This document shows positions 43,037 through 52,200 of a stretch of 64,000 nucleotides of DNA, piece after piece. Source of the stretch: Actinokineospora fastidiosa (lineage in GTDB: Bacteria > Actinomycetota > Actinomycetes > Mycobacteriales > Pseudonocardiaceae); NCBI RefSeq assembly GCF_014648415.1, contig NZ_BMRB01000002.1, positions 1,385,260-1,449,259 of the forward strand. The letters are read 5' to 3'. The translations under genes were made by a program, and so were the position numbers. Below the pieces are notes generated by a model, which saw nothing but the letters and a program-made list of their open reading frames with translations, had not been told where the DNA came from and searched no databases. Each line of letters starts with the position of its first letter. Positions within the stretch are counted from its first letter, which is position 1.

Positions 43037-43741
43037 ATTAACCTGCCCAGGATAGCCAGCCGGGAGGAATGGCTGGTTGCGCGGATGGAATTGCTGGCCG
43101 CCGAGAAGGAGGCGACCAAGGCGCGGGATGCGCTCAATGCTCGTCGGCGGGATCTGCCGATGGTTGAGGTCGACAAGGAGTATGTGTTCGACTCGCCGGG
43201 TGGGAAGACTTCCTTGGCGGAGTTGTTCGACGGGCGGCGGCAGTTGCTCGTGTATCACTTCATGTTCGATCCCGAGTGGGAGGCGGGGTGTGTGGCCTGC
43301 TCGTTCCTGGCCGACAACCTGCCCCATCTCTCCCACCTGCGGTCGCGGGAGACGAACCTCGTGGTGGTCTCGCGGGCGCCTCTTGAGCGGATCACGAAGT
43401 TCAAGGAGCGGATGGAGTGGACCTTCCCGTGGGTGTCGTCCTACGGGTCGGACTTCAATTACGATTTCCACGCCACGCAGGACGAGTCGGTCGCTCCGGT
43501 GTTTTACAACTACCGCGACAAGACCGAATTGGAGGCGACCACGCCGTGGCACGCGCAAGGCGAGCAGCACGGGATGAGCGTCTTCTTCCGTGACGGCGAG
43601 CGGATCTTCCACACCTATTCCAGTTACGGCCGCGGCCCCGATCTGCTCCTGACCACCTACAACCTCCTGGACCTCACCCCGCTGGGCCGCCAGGAAGTGG
43701 GCACGGGGATCGCGAACTTCAAACACCACGACCAGTACTGA
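43037..43741 (+). CDS. DUF899 family protein, apparent ATT start
   Basis: About 234 residues of the DUF899 thioredoxin-like family. From residue 1 the reading is INLPRIASREEWLVARMELL, which matches the usual N-terminus of the family (x-P-x-I-V-S-x-x-E-W-x-x-A-R). There is no ATG or GTG there: the frame has a stop at 43025-43027 and only ATT at 43037, with GAGGA at 43026-43030 six bases upstream. The first ATG (43085) would remove 16 conserved residues. Further motifs: KTSLAELFDGRRQLLVYHFM and GCVACSFLADNLPHL. Biochemical role unknown. Confidence 0.82.
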   Translation: MNLPRIASREEWLVARMELLAAEKEATKARDALNARRRDLPMVEVDKEYVFDSPGGKTSLAELFDGRRQLLVYHFMFDPEWEAGCVACSFLADNLPHLSHLRSRETNLVVVSRAPLERITKFKERMEWTFPWVSSYGSDFNYDFHATQDESVAPVFYNYRDKTELEATTPWHAQGEQHGMSVFFRDGERIFHTYSSYGRGPDLLLTTYNLLDLTPLGRQEVGTGIANFKHHDQY

Positions 43742-45634
43742 TCAGCGCCGCAGCATCAGGAACAGCACGCGGAGGACCAGGACGCCGCAGAGGACCAGCA
43801 GGTTGTAGCCGAGGACCTGGAACAGGGTGACGTCGCGGGTGACCGACGGGCCGCCCGTGGTGCCCAGCAGCAGCACGGCCATGATGCCGGTCGTCCCGCC
43901 CAGGAACGCCGTGAGGACCTGGTCGAGCATCGCCGTCACGGCGCGGCGGTCGTCGCCGTCGGACAGCAGGCGGATGCGCATGGACAGCTGGCCGCGTTCC
44001 AGGGCCCCGGTGATGCGGTCCAGCCTGCGCGGGAGGCGCCGCAGCATCGGCAGCACGGCCAGTGCCTCGTCGGCGGCCGAGCGGCGCAGGGACGTGGCGG
44101 TGAACTTGTCGGCGAGCAGGGCGAAGGCTCCGGTGCGGGAGCCTTCGACCAGGTCGAAGCCGGGGCTGATGGCGGTGAGCGTGCCGTCGAGGGTGACCAG
44201 GCAGCGGAACACGGCCGCGACCTCCGGCGGCACCGCCAGGTCGAAGCGCGCGGTCAGCCGCAGCAGCGCGGTGAACATCTCCAGGTCGGGGCCGGTGCCG
44301 CCCGCGCTCAGGTGCGCGGCGAGGTACTGGCCCAGCGCGCGTTCGAGCTTGGCCTCATCGATGTCGTGCGCGGGCACGACCAGTTCGAGCAGGGCGTCGC
44401 GGAGGGCGGCGGGGTCGCCGCTGTCGGCGGCCAGGAGGACCCGTTGCAGGGCGGCGCGGGTGGTGGCGTCCAGCCGTCCCACGGAGCCGTAGTCGAGCAG
44501 GGCGAGCCTGCCGTCGCTCAGCAGGAGGACGTTGCCGGGGTGCGGGTCGGCGTGGAAGACGCCGGTGACCATGATCTGGCGGAGCAGGCAGCGCAGCAGG
44601 GCGTCAGCCAGCCCGACGCGGGCGTCCGGCGGGACCACGGTCTGGCCGATGGGCACGCCGTCGAGGCGGTCGAGCACCAGGACGCGGGCCGACGACAGTC
44701 CCGGATGGACAGTGGGGATGACCACGTCCGGCTCCTCCCCCGCCGCCACGGCCAGGGTGTTGCGCAGCTCGACGCGGAAGTCCAGCTCCTCGCGGAGCGC
44801 GACGGCGAAGCCGTCGGCCAGTTCGCGGACGCCGATCGCGGCGCCCCAGCGGGTGCGGTTGTGCAGGGTGCGGGCCAGGCGGGACAGGATGTCGAGGTCG
44901 CGGACGACCTCGGTGCGGATGCCCGGGCGCTGGATCTTGATCACGACCTCGCTGCCGTCCAGCAGCCGGGCCCGGTGCACCTGGGCGATCGCGGCCGCGG
45001 CCATCGGCTCGGGGTCGACCTCGGCGAACACCTCCCCGATCGGCCTGCCCAGGTCCTCGGCGAGCACGTCGCGCACGCGCTCCCACGGGACGGGGGTGAC
45101 CTGGCTGTGCAGGCGGGACAGCTCGTCGATGAAGTCTGCGGGGAGGAGGTCGCCCCGGGTGGCGACCAGCTGGCCGAGCTTGACGAACGTGACGCCGCCG
45201 TCCTCCAGCGCCATGCGCAGCGCGCGGGCGAGGCCGTCACCCGCGCGGCCGCGGCCCCACAGGTGCGGGCCGAGGCCGTGCCGGACCGCGATCTTGGTGA
45301 TCTGGGAGTACCGGCGGGTTCTGGCGAGCCTGCGGCGGGCCGCGCGGAGCCAGTCGTTGGGCCAGCCGAGCGCGCCGGTCGGGACGACGGCCTCGGCGAC
45401 GACCAGGAACACGACCGCGACGAGCAGGGCGACGCCGAACTGGATGGTCGCCAGCACCGGCTGCTTGACGGTGAGGGCGAACACGGTCTGCCCGACGAGG
45501 CCGAGCCCGCCAGCGACCAGGGTCCGCAGGACGCCGACGCGCAGGCCGAGCAGCTTGCGCGCGAGCGCGGCCAGCACCGCCACCGCGGCGAGTGTCCCCG
45601 CCACGAAGAGCAGCCCTGAGGTGAACGCGCTCAT
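43742..45634 (-). CDS. ABC1/UbiB (AarF) atypical-kinase-like membrane protein
   Basis: About 630 residues. Two N-terminal membrane segments and two at the C-terminus (FLGGTTGIMAVLLLG and LLVLCGVLVLRVLFLML) frame the kinase-like fold. The family motifs are VKLGQLVATRGDLLP (K-x-G-Q), VVIKIQRPG, the catalytic FHADPHPGNVLLL and LLDYGSVGR. UbiB/ADCK members have ATPase activity and act in quinone or lipid metabolism; in actinomycetes the role is unsettled. It is convergent with the DUF899 gene without any gap and outside the NRPS operon. Confidence 0.9.
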   Translation of the reverse strand: MSAFTSGLLFVAGTLAAVAVLAALARKLLGLRVGVLRTLVAGGLGLVGQTVFALTVKQPVLATIQFGVALLVAVVFLVVAEAVVPTGALGWPNDWLRAARRRLARTRRYSQITKIAVRHGLGPHLWGRGRAGDGLARALRMALEDGGVTFVKLGQLVATRGDLLPADFIDELSRLHSQVTPVPWERVRDVLAEDLGRPIGEVFAEVDPEPMAAAAIAQVHRARLLDGSEVVIKIQRPGIRTEVVRDLDILSRLARTLHNRTRWGAAIGVRELADGFAVALREELDFRVELRNTLAVAAGEEPDVVIPTVHPGLSSARVLVLDRLDGVPIGQTVVPPDARVGLADALLRCLLRQIMVTGVFHADPHPGNVLLLSDGRLALLDYGSVGRLDATTRAALQRVLLAADSGDPAALRDALLELVVPAHDIDEAKLERALGQYLAAHLSAGGTGPDLEMFTALLRLTARFDLAVPPEVAAVFRCLVTLDGTLTAISPGFDLVEGSRTGAFALLADKFTATSLRRSAADEALAVLPMLRRLPRRLDRITGALERGQLSMRIRLLSDGDDRRAVTAMLDQVLTAFLGGTTGIMAVLLLGTTGGPSVTRDVTLFQVLGYNLLVLCGVLVLRVLFLMLRR

Positions 45635-45824
45635 GCGTCAACTGTGACTCCGGGCGGCGGGGTTCGGGTGGGGGTAGCAGGTTCCGGCAGAGCGCTCTGG
45701 GGCGGTTCGCGGGCGTGGAACAATCGCTTGCCCGCGCGCGTCCAGGAGGGCGGAAGCCGCACGAGCTCGTCGGAGAGGAGTTCGCGGGCTTCCGGCGCCG
45801 GGCCTGCCACGTGATCGGACGGGG

Positions 45825-47051
45825 TCAGAGGGTCGCCCGATCGTATTTGCGTTCCACGTAGGACAAGGCGCTCAGCAGGTCGGCGCTGGGGGTGGATCGG
45901 CCTGGGCCGGGGTCTGGGGGACGGGGTAGGGGCATGCGGCCCACGCGCGACCAGCGGAGTCTGCCGGAGTCGTCGAGGACCCCGCGGGACAGGCCCGCGT
46001 TGTCCGGGTGCAGGCAGTACGGGACGTCCAGGACGCCTCGGGCGAAGGCCAGGCGGAGCGCTCGGCCGATGTCCGGGCTGAGGTCCAGCACCGCGTCGAC
46101 CAGGGTGCGGGCCTCGGCGTAGACGCCGGTGTCGACCAGGCGCTCGGTCTTCGGGTCGCCGCGGGCCACCTCGTCGGCCACGGCGGCGGCGTACTCCATC
46201 GCCGAGATGTTCTCCTCGATGGTCGGGATGCGGAACGCCTCGGCCGGGGTCTTGACGATGAGGCGGTCGGCGCCGCCGTGGACGGCCAGTTCGGCGGCGT
46301 CGCCGAGCAGGTCGAGGGCGCCGGAGCGGGTCCGGGGGAACACGCCCATGTACGCGTACAGCACGATGTGCCAGTCCACATCGGACAACTCGACGGCGGC
46401 GATGCGGTGCATCGCGTCCATGGCCTCCATGTCCTGGCGCCGGTCCGTCTGCTGGGCGTAGCTCAGCGACACGCTGCGGAGGCCGTGCTGGCGGAAGAAC
46501 ATGGCCTCCAGCACCGAGATCGCCACCAGCAGGCTCGGCGGGCACAGCTGGCCGAGCATGCAGCCGCCGAAGCTCTCCAGATGCGCCCCGGGCGCGCGCG
46601 CCAGCAGGTCGCAGGCGCGGGCCCAGTTGTCCACCGCCTGCGGCAGCGGCACGCGGCTGTAGGGCAGGCAGTACGACACCGGCCCGCCCTCGGTCGCGGC
46701 CAGCCCGCACTCGGCCAGCGCGGCGAAGATCTCCAGCGGCAGCGCCGACCCGTGCCGGACCTGGACCGGGATCCCGGCCGCGACCAGCGGCTCGACCATG
46801 GCGCGGGTCACCGACGGCGGGTGGTTGAGGATCGGGTACCCGTTGAGCGGCACGCCGTCGCGCAGGGCCACCGCGGCGGCGGGCACGTCGTTGACCCGGG
46901 TGTAGCTGTCGAGGGTGATGGTGGCGACGGCGCGCGCGGACGCCTGGGCGACCGCCAGCAGGCCGCGGCGCATCAGGTCCGGGTCGCTGAACCCCATCCT
47001 GGGCTGCACCACCAGGACCCCGTCCTGGGCGATGAACTCGGATATCGTCAC
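45825..47051 (-). CDS. B12-dependent glutamate mutase, large (E) subunit-like
   Basis: About 408 residues of the methylaspartate mutase epsilon type, catalytic TIM barrel of the coenzyme-B12 enzyme that converts L-glutamate to (2S,3S)-3-methylaspartate. RHGSALPLEIFAALAECGL, EGGPVSYCLPYSRVPL and FGGCMLGQLCPP are characteristic. It is shorter than clostridial GlmE (~480). The GTG start overlaps the stop of the small subunit (GTGA). In lipopeptide gene clusters (friulimicin type) such mutases supply 3-methylaspartate; its place as the last gene of the NRPS operon supports that use. Confidence 0.88.
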   Translation of the reverse strand: MTISEFIAQDGVLVVQPRMGFSDPDLMRRGLLAVAQASARAVATITLDSYTRVNDVPAAAVALRDGVPLNGYPILNHPPSVTRAMVEPLVAAGIPVQVRHGSALPLEIFAALAECGLAATEGGPVSYCLPYSRVPLPQAVDNWARACDLLARAPGAHLESFGGCMLGQLCPPSLLVAISVLEAMFFRQHGLRSVSLSYAQQTDRRQDMEAMDAMHRIAAVELSDVDWHIVLYAYMGVFPRTRSGALDLLGDAAELAVHGGADRLIVKTPAEAFRIPTIEENISAMEYAAAVADEVARGDPKTERLVDTGVYAEARTLVDAVLDLSPDIGRALRLAFARGVLDVPYCLHPDNAGLSRGVLDDSGRLRWSRVGRMPLPRPPDPGPGRSTPSADLLSALSYVERKYDRATL

Positions 47052-47482
47052 GTCACCAGCTCTCCCCCCGCCGAGGTGGGCACGAGGTCGCCGATGAACC
47101 GGCGCAGCTCCTCGGCCCCGGCGTCCGTCCCGAACACCGCGTCGAACCCGGCGGCGCGCAGCTCGTCGACCCGTTCGGGCTCCAGCGGGCCCGCGACGCC
47201 GAGCTTGCCCCCGATGACGACCGGCGTGTTCCGCAACGCCTGCTGCGCGCGCAGCGCGGTGATCACGCGCTTGCCGTCGCCGTAGCCGTGCCCGTTGACC
47301 GTGGACAGCACCACCAGGTCCGGCCCGTGCCGCAGCGCGGACTCGACCAGCAGCCCGTCGGGGACGCAGGCGCCGAGGTTGACCACGTCGTGGCCCAGTT
47401 CCTCGATGAGCAGCTGCAGGTAGACCAGGTTCCAGGTGTGCGCGTCGGAGGACACGCTGGACAGCAGGACTAAGCGCTTCAT
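47048..47482 (-). CDS. B12-dependent glutamate mutase, small cobalamin-binding (S) subunit-like
   Basis: About 144 residues with the B12-binding Rossmann-like fold. The His that ligates cobalt lies in SSDAHTWNLVYLQLL, where the canonical D-x-H-x-x-G is D-A-H-T-W-N. The later motifs LSTVNGHGYGDGK and VVIGGKLGVAG match the S-x-x-x-G and G-G positions. GAAAGG precedes the ATG at 47482, overlapping the end of the exporter gene. It forms the holoenzyme with the E subunit encoded next, with which it overlaps by 4 bases. Confidence 0.87.
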   Translation of the reverse strand: MKRLVLLSSVSSDAHTWNLVYLQLLIEELGHDVVNLGACVPDGLLVESALRHGPDLVVLSTVNGHGYGDGKRVITALRAQQALRNTPVVIGGKLGVAGPLEPERVDELRAAGFDAVFGTDAGAEELRRFIGDLVPTSAGGELVT

Positions 47483-47492
47483 CACTGGCCTT

Positions 47493-48278
47493 TCAGCGGG
47501 TCGCGGCGGTGCGGTAGTTGCGGACGGCGGCGGGGACGACGACGGCGAGGATGAGCGCGAGCCAGAGCAGCGCCATCGGGACGGGGTTGCGGGCGGCGAA
47601 GCTGTCGCCCGCGGCCGCCGGGTTGCCCCACAGCTCGCGCAGCGCGCCCGCGACCGCGCTGATCGGGTTCCACTCGGCGATCGCGCGCAGCCAGCCGGGC
47701 AGGCCGCCGAGCGGGATGTAGGCGCTGGACAGGAACATCAGCGGCATCAGCAGGACCGACGGCATCGACGCCGCCGCCTCCGGGCTGCGCACCTTCATGC
47801 CGAGCAGCGCGCCGACCCAGGCCATGGTGAACCCGAACAGCAGCAGGATGCCGAACCCGGCCAGCGCCGCGCCGACGCCGGAGTCGATGCGCCAGCCGAT
47901 CAGCAGGCCGACGGCGGTCATCGCCACGCAGGTGACCGCGCGCAGAGCCGTGTCGCCGACAGTGCGCCCGACCAGCACGGCGGACGGGGTCATGGGCAGC
48001 GAGCGGAACCGGTCGACCAGGCCGTTGCCCAGGTCCTCCAGCGTGCCGATCGCGGTGTTCGGCACGGCGGTGATCATGACCTGGGTGAAGATGCCCGCCA
48101 TGATGAACTCGCGGTAGTCCCCGTTGGGGATGCTGATGGCGCTGCCGAACAGCACGCCGAACAGCACCACGAACACCATCGGCAGGACGGTCGCGCTGAC
48201 CAGCTTGTCCGGCATCCGGCGCAGGTGCAGCAGGTGGCGCCACACCAGGGCGCGCCAGTCCTCCAGGACCGTGGTCAT
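47493..48278 (-). CDS. ABC-2 type exporter permease (DrrB-like)
   Basis: About 261 residues with six helices of the ABC-2 membrane family. LEDLGNGLVDRFRSLPMTPS and FLSSAYIPLGGLPGWLRAIAEWNPIS are the characteristic DrrB/NodJ-like segments. The ATG overlaps the stop of the ATPase gene (ATGA). With the ATPase it should export the NRPS product and provide self-resistance, as in daunorubicin-type systems. Confidence 0.9.
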   Translation of the reverse strand: MTTVLEDWRALVWRHLLHLRRMPDKLVSATVLPMVFVVLFGVLFGSAISIPNGDYREFIMAGIFTQVMITAVPNTAIGTLEDLGNGLVDRFRSLPMTPSAVLVGRTVGDTALRAVTCVAMTAVGLLIGWRIDSGVGAALAGFGILLLFGFTMAWVGALLGMKVRSPEAAASMPSVLLMPLMFLSSAYIPLGGLPGWLRAIAEWNPISAVAGALRELWGNPAAAGDSFAARNPVPMALLWLALILAVVVPAAVRNYRTAATR

Positions 48279-49234
48279 GCGGCACTCCTCTCCATTGCGC
48301 GCGCACCGCCGGTGAGCGCGAGGAAGACGTCGTCGAGCGTGGGCCTGCGCACGGCGAGATCGACGATCTCGACCCGGGCCTCGCCGAGGGCGGCCATGGC
48401 GGTGGGGATGCCGAGCATCCCGCCGGGGACGGTCATCGACACCGTGCGGCCGTCGGGGGTGACGGTGGGCGAGACGGTGGTGGCGCGGGCGAGCGCGGCG
48501 GCGACGGCGGGCGCGTCGGCGGCGTGGGCGACGGTGACGTCGAGCCGCTCCTCCCCCACCTTGCGCTTGAGCTCGTCGGGGGTCCCGTCGGCGATGACGT
48601 GGCCCTTGTCGATCACGGCGACGCGGTCGGCGAGCTGGTCGGCCTCCTCCAGGTACTGCGTGGTGAGCAGGACCGTCAGGCCGCCCGCGACCTCGGACCG
48701 GATCATCGCCCAGAGGTCGTTGCGGCTGGCCGGGTCGAGGCCGGTGGTGGGCTCGTCGAGGAACAGCACGGCCGGGTCGGCGAGCAGGCTGGCGGCCAGG
48801 TCGAGGCGCCTGCGCATGCCGCCGGAGTAGGTGCGGCTGAGCCGGTCGGCCGCCTCGGCGAGGCCGAAGCGTTCGATCATCCCGTCGGCCCTGGCCTTGG
48901 CGGCGCGGCGGCCCAACCGGTGCAGGACGCCGATGAGGTAGAGGTTCTCGCGGCCGGTGAGCCGCTGGTCGACGGCGGCGTACTGGCCGGTCAGGCCGAT
49001 CTTGGCGCGCACCGCCTTGGGGTCCTTGGTGACGTCGTGCCCGGCGACCACGGCGTGGCCGTCGTCGGGGGGCAGCAGCGTGGCGAGCATGCGGACGGTG
49101 GTGGTCTTGCCCGCCCCGTTGGGGCCGAGCACGCCCAGGATCGTCCCGGCGGGCACGAGCAGGTCGACTCCGTCGACGGCCTGGTTGTCCCCGTAGCGCT
49201 TGCGGAGGCCTTCCGCGCGGATGGCGTGGTCCAT
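48275..49234 (-). CDS. ABC exporter ATPase (DrrA-like)
   Basis: About 319 residues. Walker A GPNGAGKTTT, Q-loop GLTGQYAAVD, signature YSGGMRRRLDL, Walker B VLFLDEPTTGLDP and a DrrA-type C-terminal regulatory part (RRPTLDDVFLALTGG). I chose the ATG at 49234 because GAGAGGTGAG lies just upstream; the GTG at 49243 is an alternative. Twelve bases downstream of NRPS B and overlapping the permease gene, so it is cotranscribed with the synthetase. Confidence 0.92.
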   Translation of the reverse strand: MDHAIRAEGLRKRYGDNQAVDGVDLLVPAGTILGVLGPNGAGKTTTVRMLATLLPPDDGHAVVAGHDVTKDPKAVRAKIGLTGQYAAVDQRLTGRENLYLIGVLHRLGRRAAKARADGMIERFGLAEAADRLSRTYSGGMRRRLDLAASLLADPAVLFLDEPTTGLDPASRNDLWAMIRSEVAGGLTVLLTTQYLEEADQLADRVAVIDKGHVIADGTPDELKRKVGEERLDVTVAHAADAPAVAAALARATTVSPTVTPDGRTVSMTVPGGMLGIPTAMAALGEARVEIVDLAVRRPTLDDVFLALTGGARAMERSAA

Positions 49235-49246
49235 CGGTCTCACCTC

Positions 49247-52200
49247 TCAGGAATGGGTTCGCACGGCAGACAGCAGGCCCGCGACGCGGGACAGCGGCTC
49301 CGGCAGGGTCATCTCGTCATGTGTGCACTCGATCGGGTGAACGTCGAGGTGTCCGCCGACGACGGGCTCCCACGCGGACACCTCCGGCGCTCCGGGGCCT
49401 CGGCCGAGGACCGCCTGGAAGTAGCGGACGTCGCCGTCGTAGTGGTCGGGGCGGTGGTCTGCCGCGATGCGGGCGTTGTTGGCGGCGACGCGCGCGACCC
49501 TGGCCATGGCCTCGTCGTCGAGGTCGGCGAAGGGGGTGTCGCGGAGCGCGTCGCGGAAGGACTCCGGGTTGTGGGCGGTGCGCCGGACGTGCGGGTAGGC
49601 GTCCATCATGGACAGGTCCACCTCCGCACCCATCGCGCGCAGCCGGACGGCTATCGCGTGGGCGACGACACCGCCGAAGGACCAGCCGAGCAGTCGGTAG
49701 GGGCCGTCCGGGCGGGCCTGGCGGATCAGCGCGGCGTAGTCGTCGGCCATCTCGTCCAGCGACGCCGGGAGCGGTTCGTCGGCGTCGATGCCACGGGCCT
49801 GCAGGGCGTAGACCGGCTGGTCGGGCAGGTCCTTGAGGAGTCCTGAGTAGACCCACCCGAGGCCCAGGCCCGGATGCACGCAGAACAGGGGCGGCAGGGC
49901 GCCTTCCGCGCGCAGCGGGATGAGCGGGCCGGTCCGCGGCGTCGACTCGTGGAGCCGGGCGGCCAGTTCGGCGACGGTCGGGGCCTGGAACAGCGCCAGG
50001 ATGCCGGGATCGACGCCGAGGCGGTCGCGGATGAGGCCGACGAGCCGGACGGTGAGCAGGGAGTGGCCGCCGAGGTCGAAGAAGTTGTCGTCCACGCCGA
50101 CGCCGTCGACGCCGAGGACTTCGCCGAACAGGCCGCACAGGGTGTGTTCCAGCGGCGTGCGCGGCGCGCGGCCCTGGGCGCGGAAGTCCGGTGCGGGCAG
50201 GGCCGCGCGGTTCAGCTTGCCGTTGCCGGTCAGCGGGAGCGCGTCGAGCGCGACGATGGCGGCGGGCAGCATGTAGTCGGGCAGGCTGCGGGCGGCATCG
50301 GCCTTGACGGCGTCGATGTCGGACGTGCCGGTGACGTAGCCGACCAGGCGGTCGTCCCGGACGGTGACGGCGGCGTCGCGGACCCCGGGCGCGGCGCGCA
50401 GCACGGCCTCGATCTCGCCGAGCTCGATGCGGTGGCCGCGGATCTTGACCTGGTCGTCGGCGCGGCCGAGGTAGACCAGGTCGCCGCTCGGGAGCCTGCG
50501 GGCGACGTCGCCCGTCCGGTACATGCGGGCGCCGGGCGGGCCGTAGGGGTCGGCGGTGAAGCGCTCCGCGGTGAGGCCCGGTCGGTTGAGGTAGCCGCGG
50601 GCCAGGGACGCGCCCGCGATGTAGAGCTCGCCGGGGACGCCGGTCGGGACCGGGCGCAGGCGGGCGTCGAGGACGTAGGCGCGGGTGCCTGCGAACGGCT
50701 TGCCGATCGGCACGGGGCCGGGGTCCAGCGGCGCGCCCGCGGGGATCCGGTACTGGGTGCAGTTGACCGTGGCCTCGGTGGGTCCGTAGACGTTGAGGAC
50801 GTCGGCGTCCGGGTGCTCGCGCCGCCACCGGGCGACCGCCTCGCCGAGCAGGGCCTCGCCGCCGAGGAGCAGTTCGCGCGCCGGGGAGTACGCGGCGGGC
50901 AGCTCGGTGAGCAGGGGCAGGTGGCTCGGGGTGGCCTTGAGGAACGTGCAGGGACGCGCGCTCAGGGCCTTGTCGGTGTCGGCGGACTCGGCGAGCGGGG
51001 CGATGTGGACGCAGCCGCCGGAGACCAGCGGGGTGTAGAGCGCGGTGACGGTGAGGTCGAACGACACCGGGGAGTGCAGGAGCGCCGCGCCGCTCGCGCT
51101 CGGGTAGGCGGCCGTGGTCCAGCCGAGGTAGTCGGCGACGGACCGGTGCTCGACCACGACGCCCTTGGGGCGGCCGGTGGAGCCGGAGGTGTAGATGACG
51201 TACGCGGGGTGCCCGGGGCGCAGGCCGCTGCGGGTCAGGCCGAGGTCGCGGGCGTGCTCGACCAGGAGGCGGGGGACGCCCGTCTCCGGGAGGTCGATCC
51301 CGGCCGTGGTGAGGATCAGGGCGGGTCGGGCGTCGGTGAGCACATAGGACAGTCGGTCGGCCGGGTGGTCCGGGTCGACGGGGAGGTAGGCGGCGCCGGA
51401 CTTGAGGACGCCGAGGAGGGCGACGACCAGGTCCACGCCGCGCGGGAGGGCCAGGGCGACGATGTCGCCTGGACGGGCGCCGTGCTCGATGAGCGTGCTG
51501 GCGACGGCGTTGGCGCGGTCGTCGAGCTGGCGGTAGGTGAGGGTTCGGCCGTCGCCGGTGACCGCGGGGGCGTCCGGGGTGCGGGCGACCTGGGCCTCGA
51601 TGAGGTCGGGGACCGGGACGATGGGGACGTCGTGCGGGAGGTCGTCGCCCAAGGCGGCCGTGTGCTCGGCGGGGTCGAGGAGGGGGAGGTCGGTGATGGG
51701 GCGGTCGGGGTCGGCGACGGCAGCGGCGAGCAGGCGGGCGTACCAGGCGGCGATGCGGGCGGCGGTGTCCTCGTCGAACAGGTCGGCGCGGTAGGACAGG
51801 ATGCCGTCGATGCCGTGCGGGGTCTCGGCCAGGCTCATCGACAGGTCGAACTTCACCGAGCCGGTGGGGACCGGGTAGGGCGTGGCGGTGAGGCCGGGGA
51901 GGTCGAGGGCGGCCTGGGCGTTGTTCTGCAGGGTCAGCATCACCTGGAACAGCGGGTGCCGGGCGAGGGACCGGGGCGGGTTCAGGACCTCGACCAGGCG
52001 CTCGAAGGGGACGTCCTGGTTGGCGTACGCGGCCAGGTCGTTGTCGGCGACGCGGGCGACGAGCTCGCGGAAGGTGGGGTCGCCGGAGGTGTCGGTGCGC
52101 AGGACGAGGGTGTTGACGAAGAAGCCGACGAGCTCGTCCAGCGCGGGATCGGTGCGGCCCGCGATGGGCGCGCCGATGGGGATGTCGGTCCCGGCGCCGA

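Noticed and set aside
46008-47285. A 425-codon plus-strand frame over the mutase genes
   Set aside because: Antisense shadow; the minus strand carries two conserved B12-mutase subunits.
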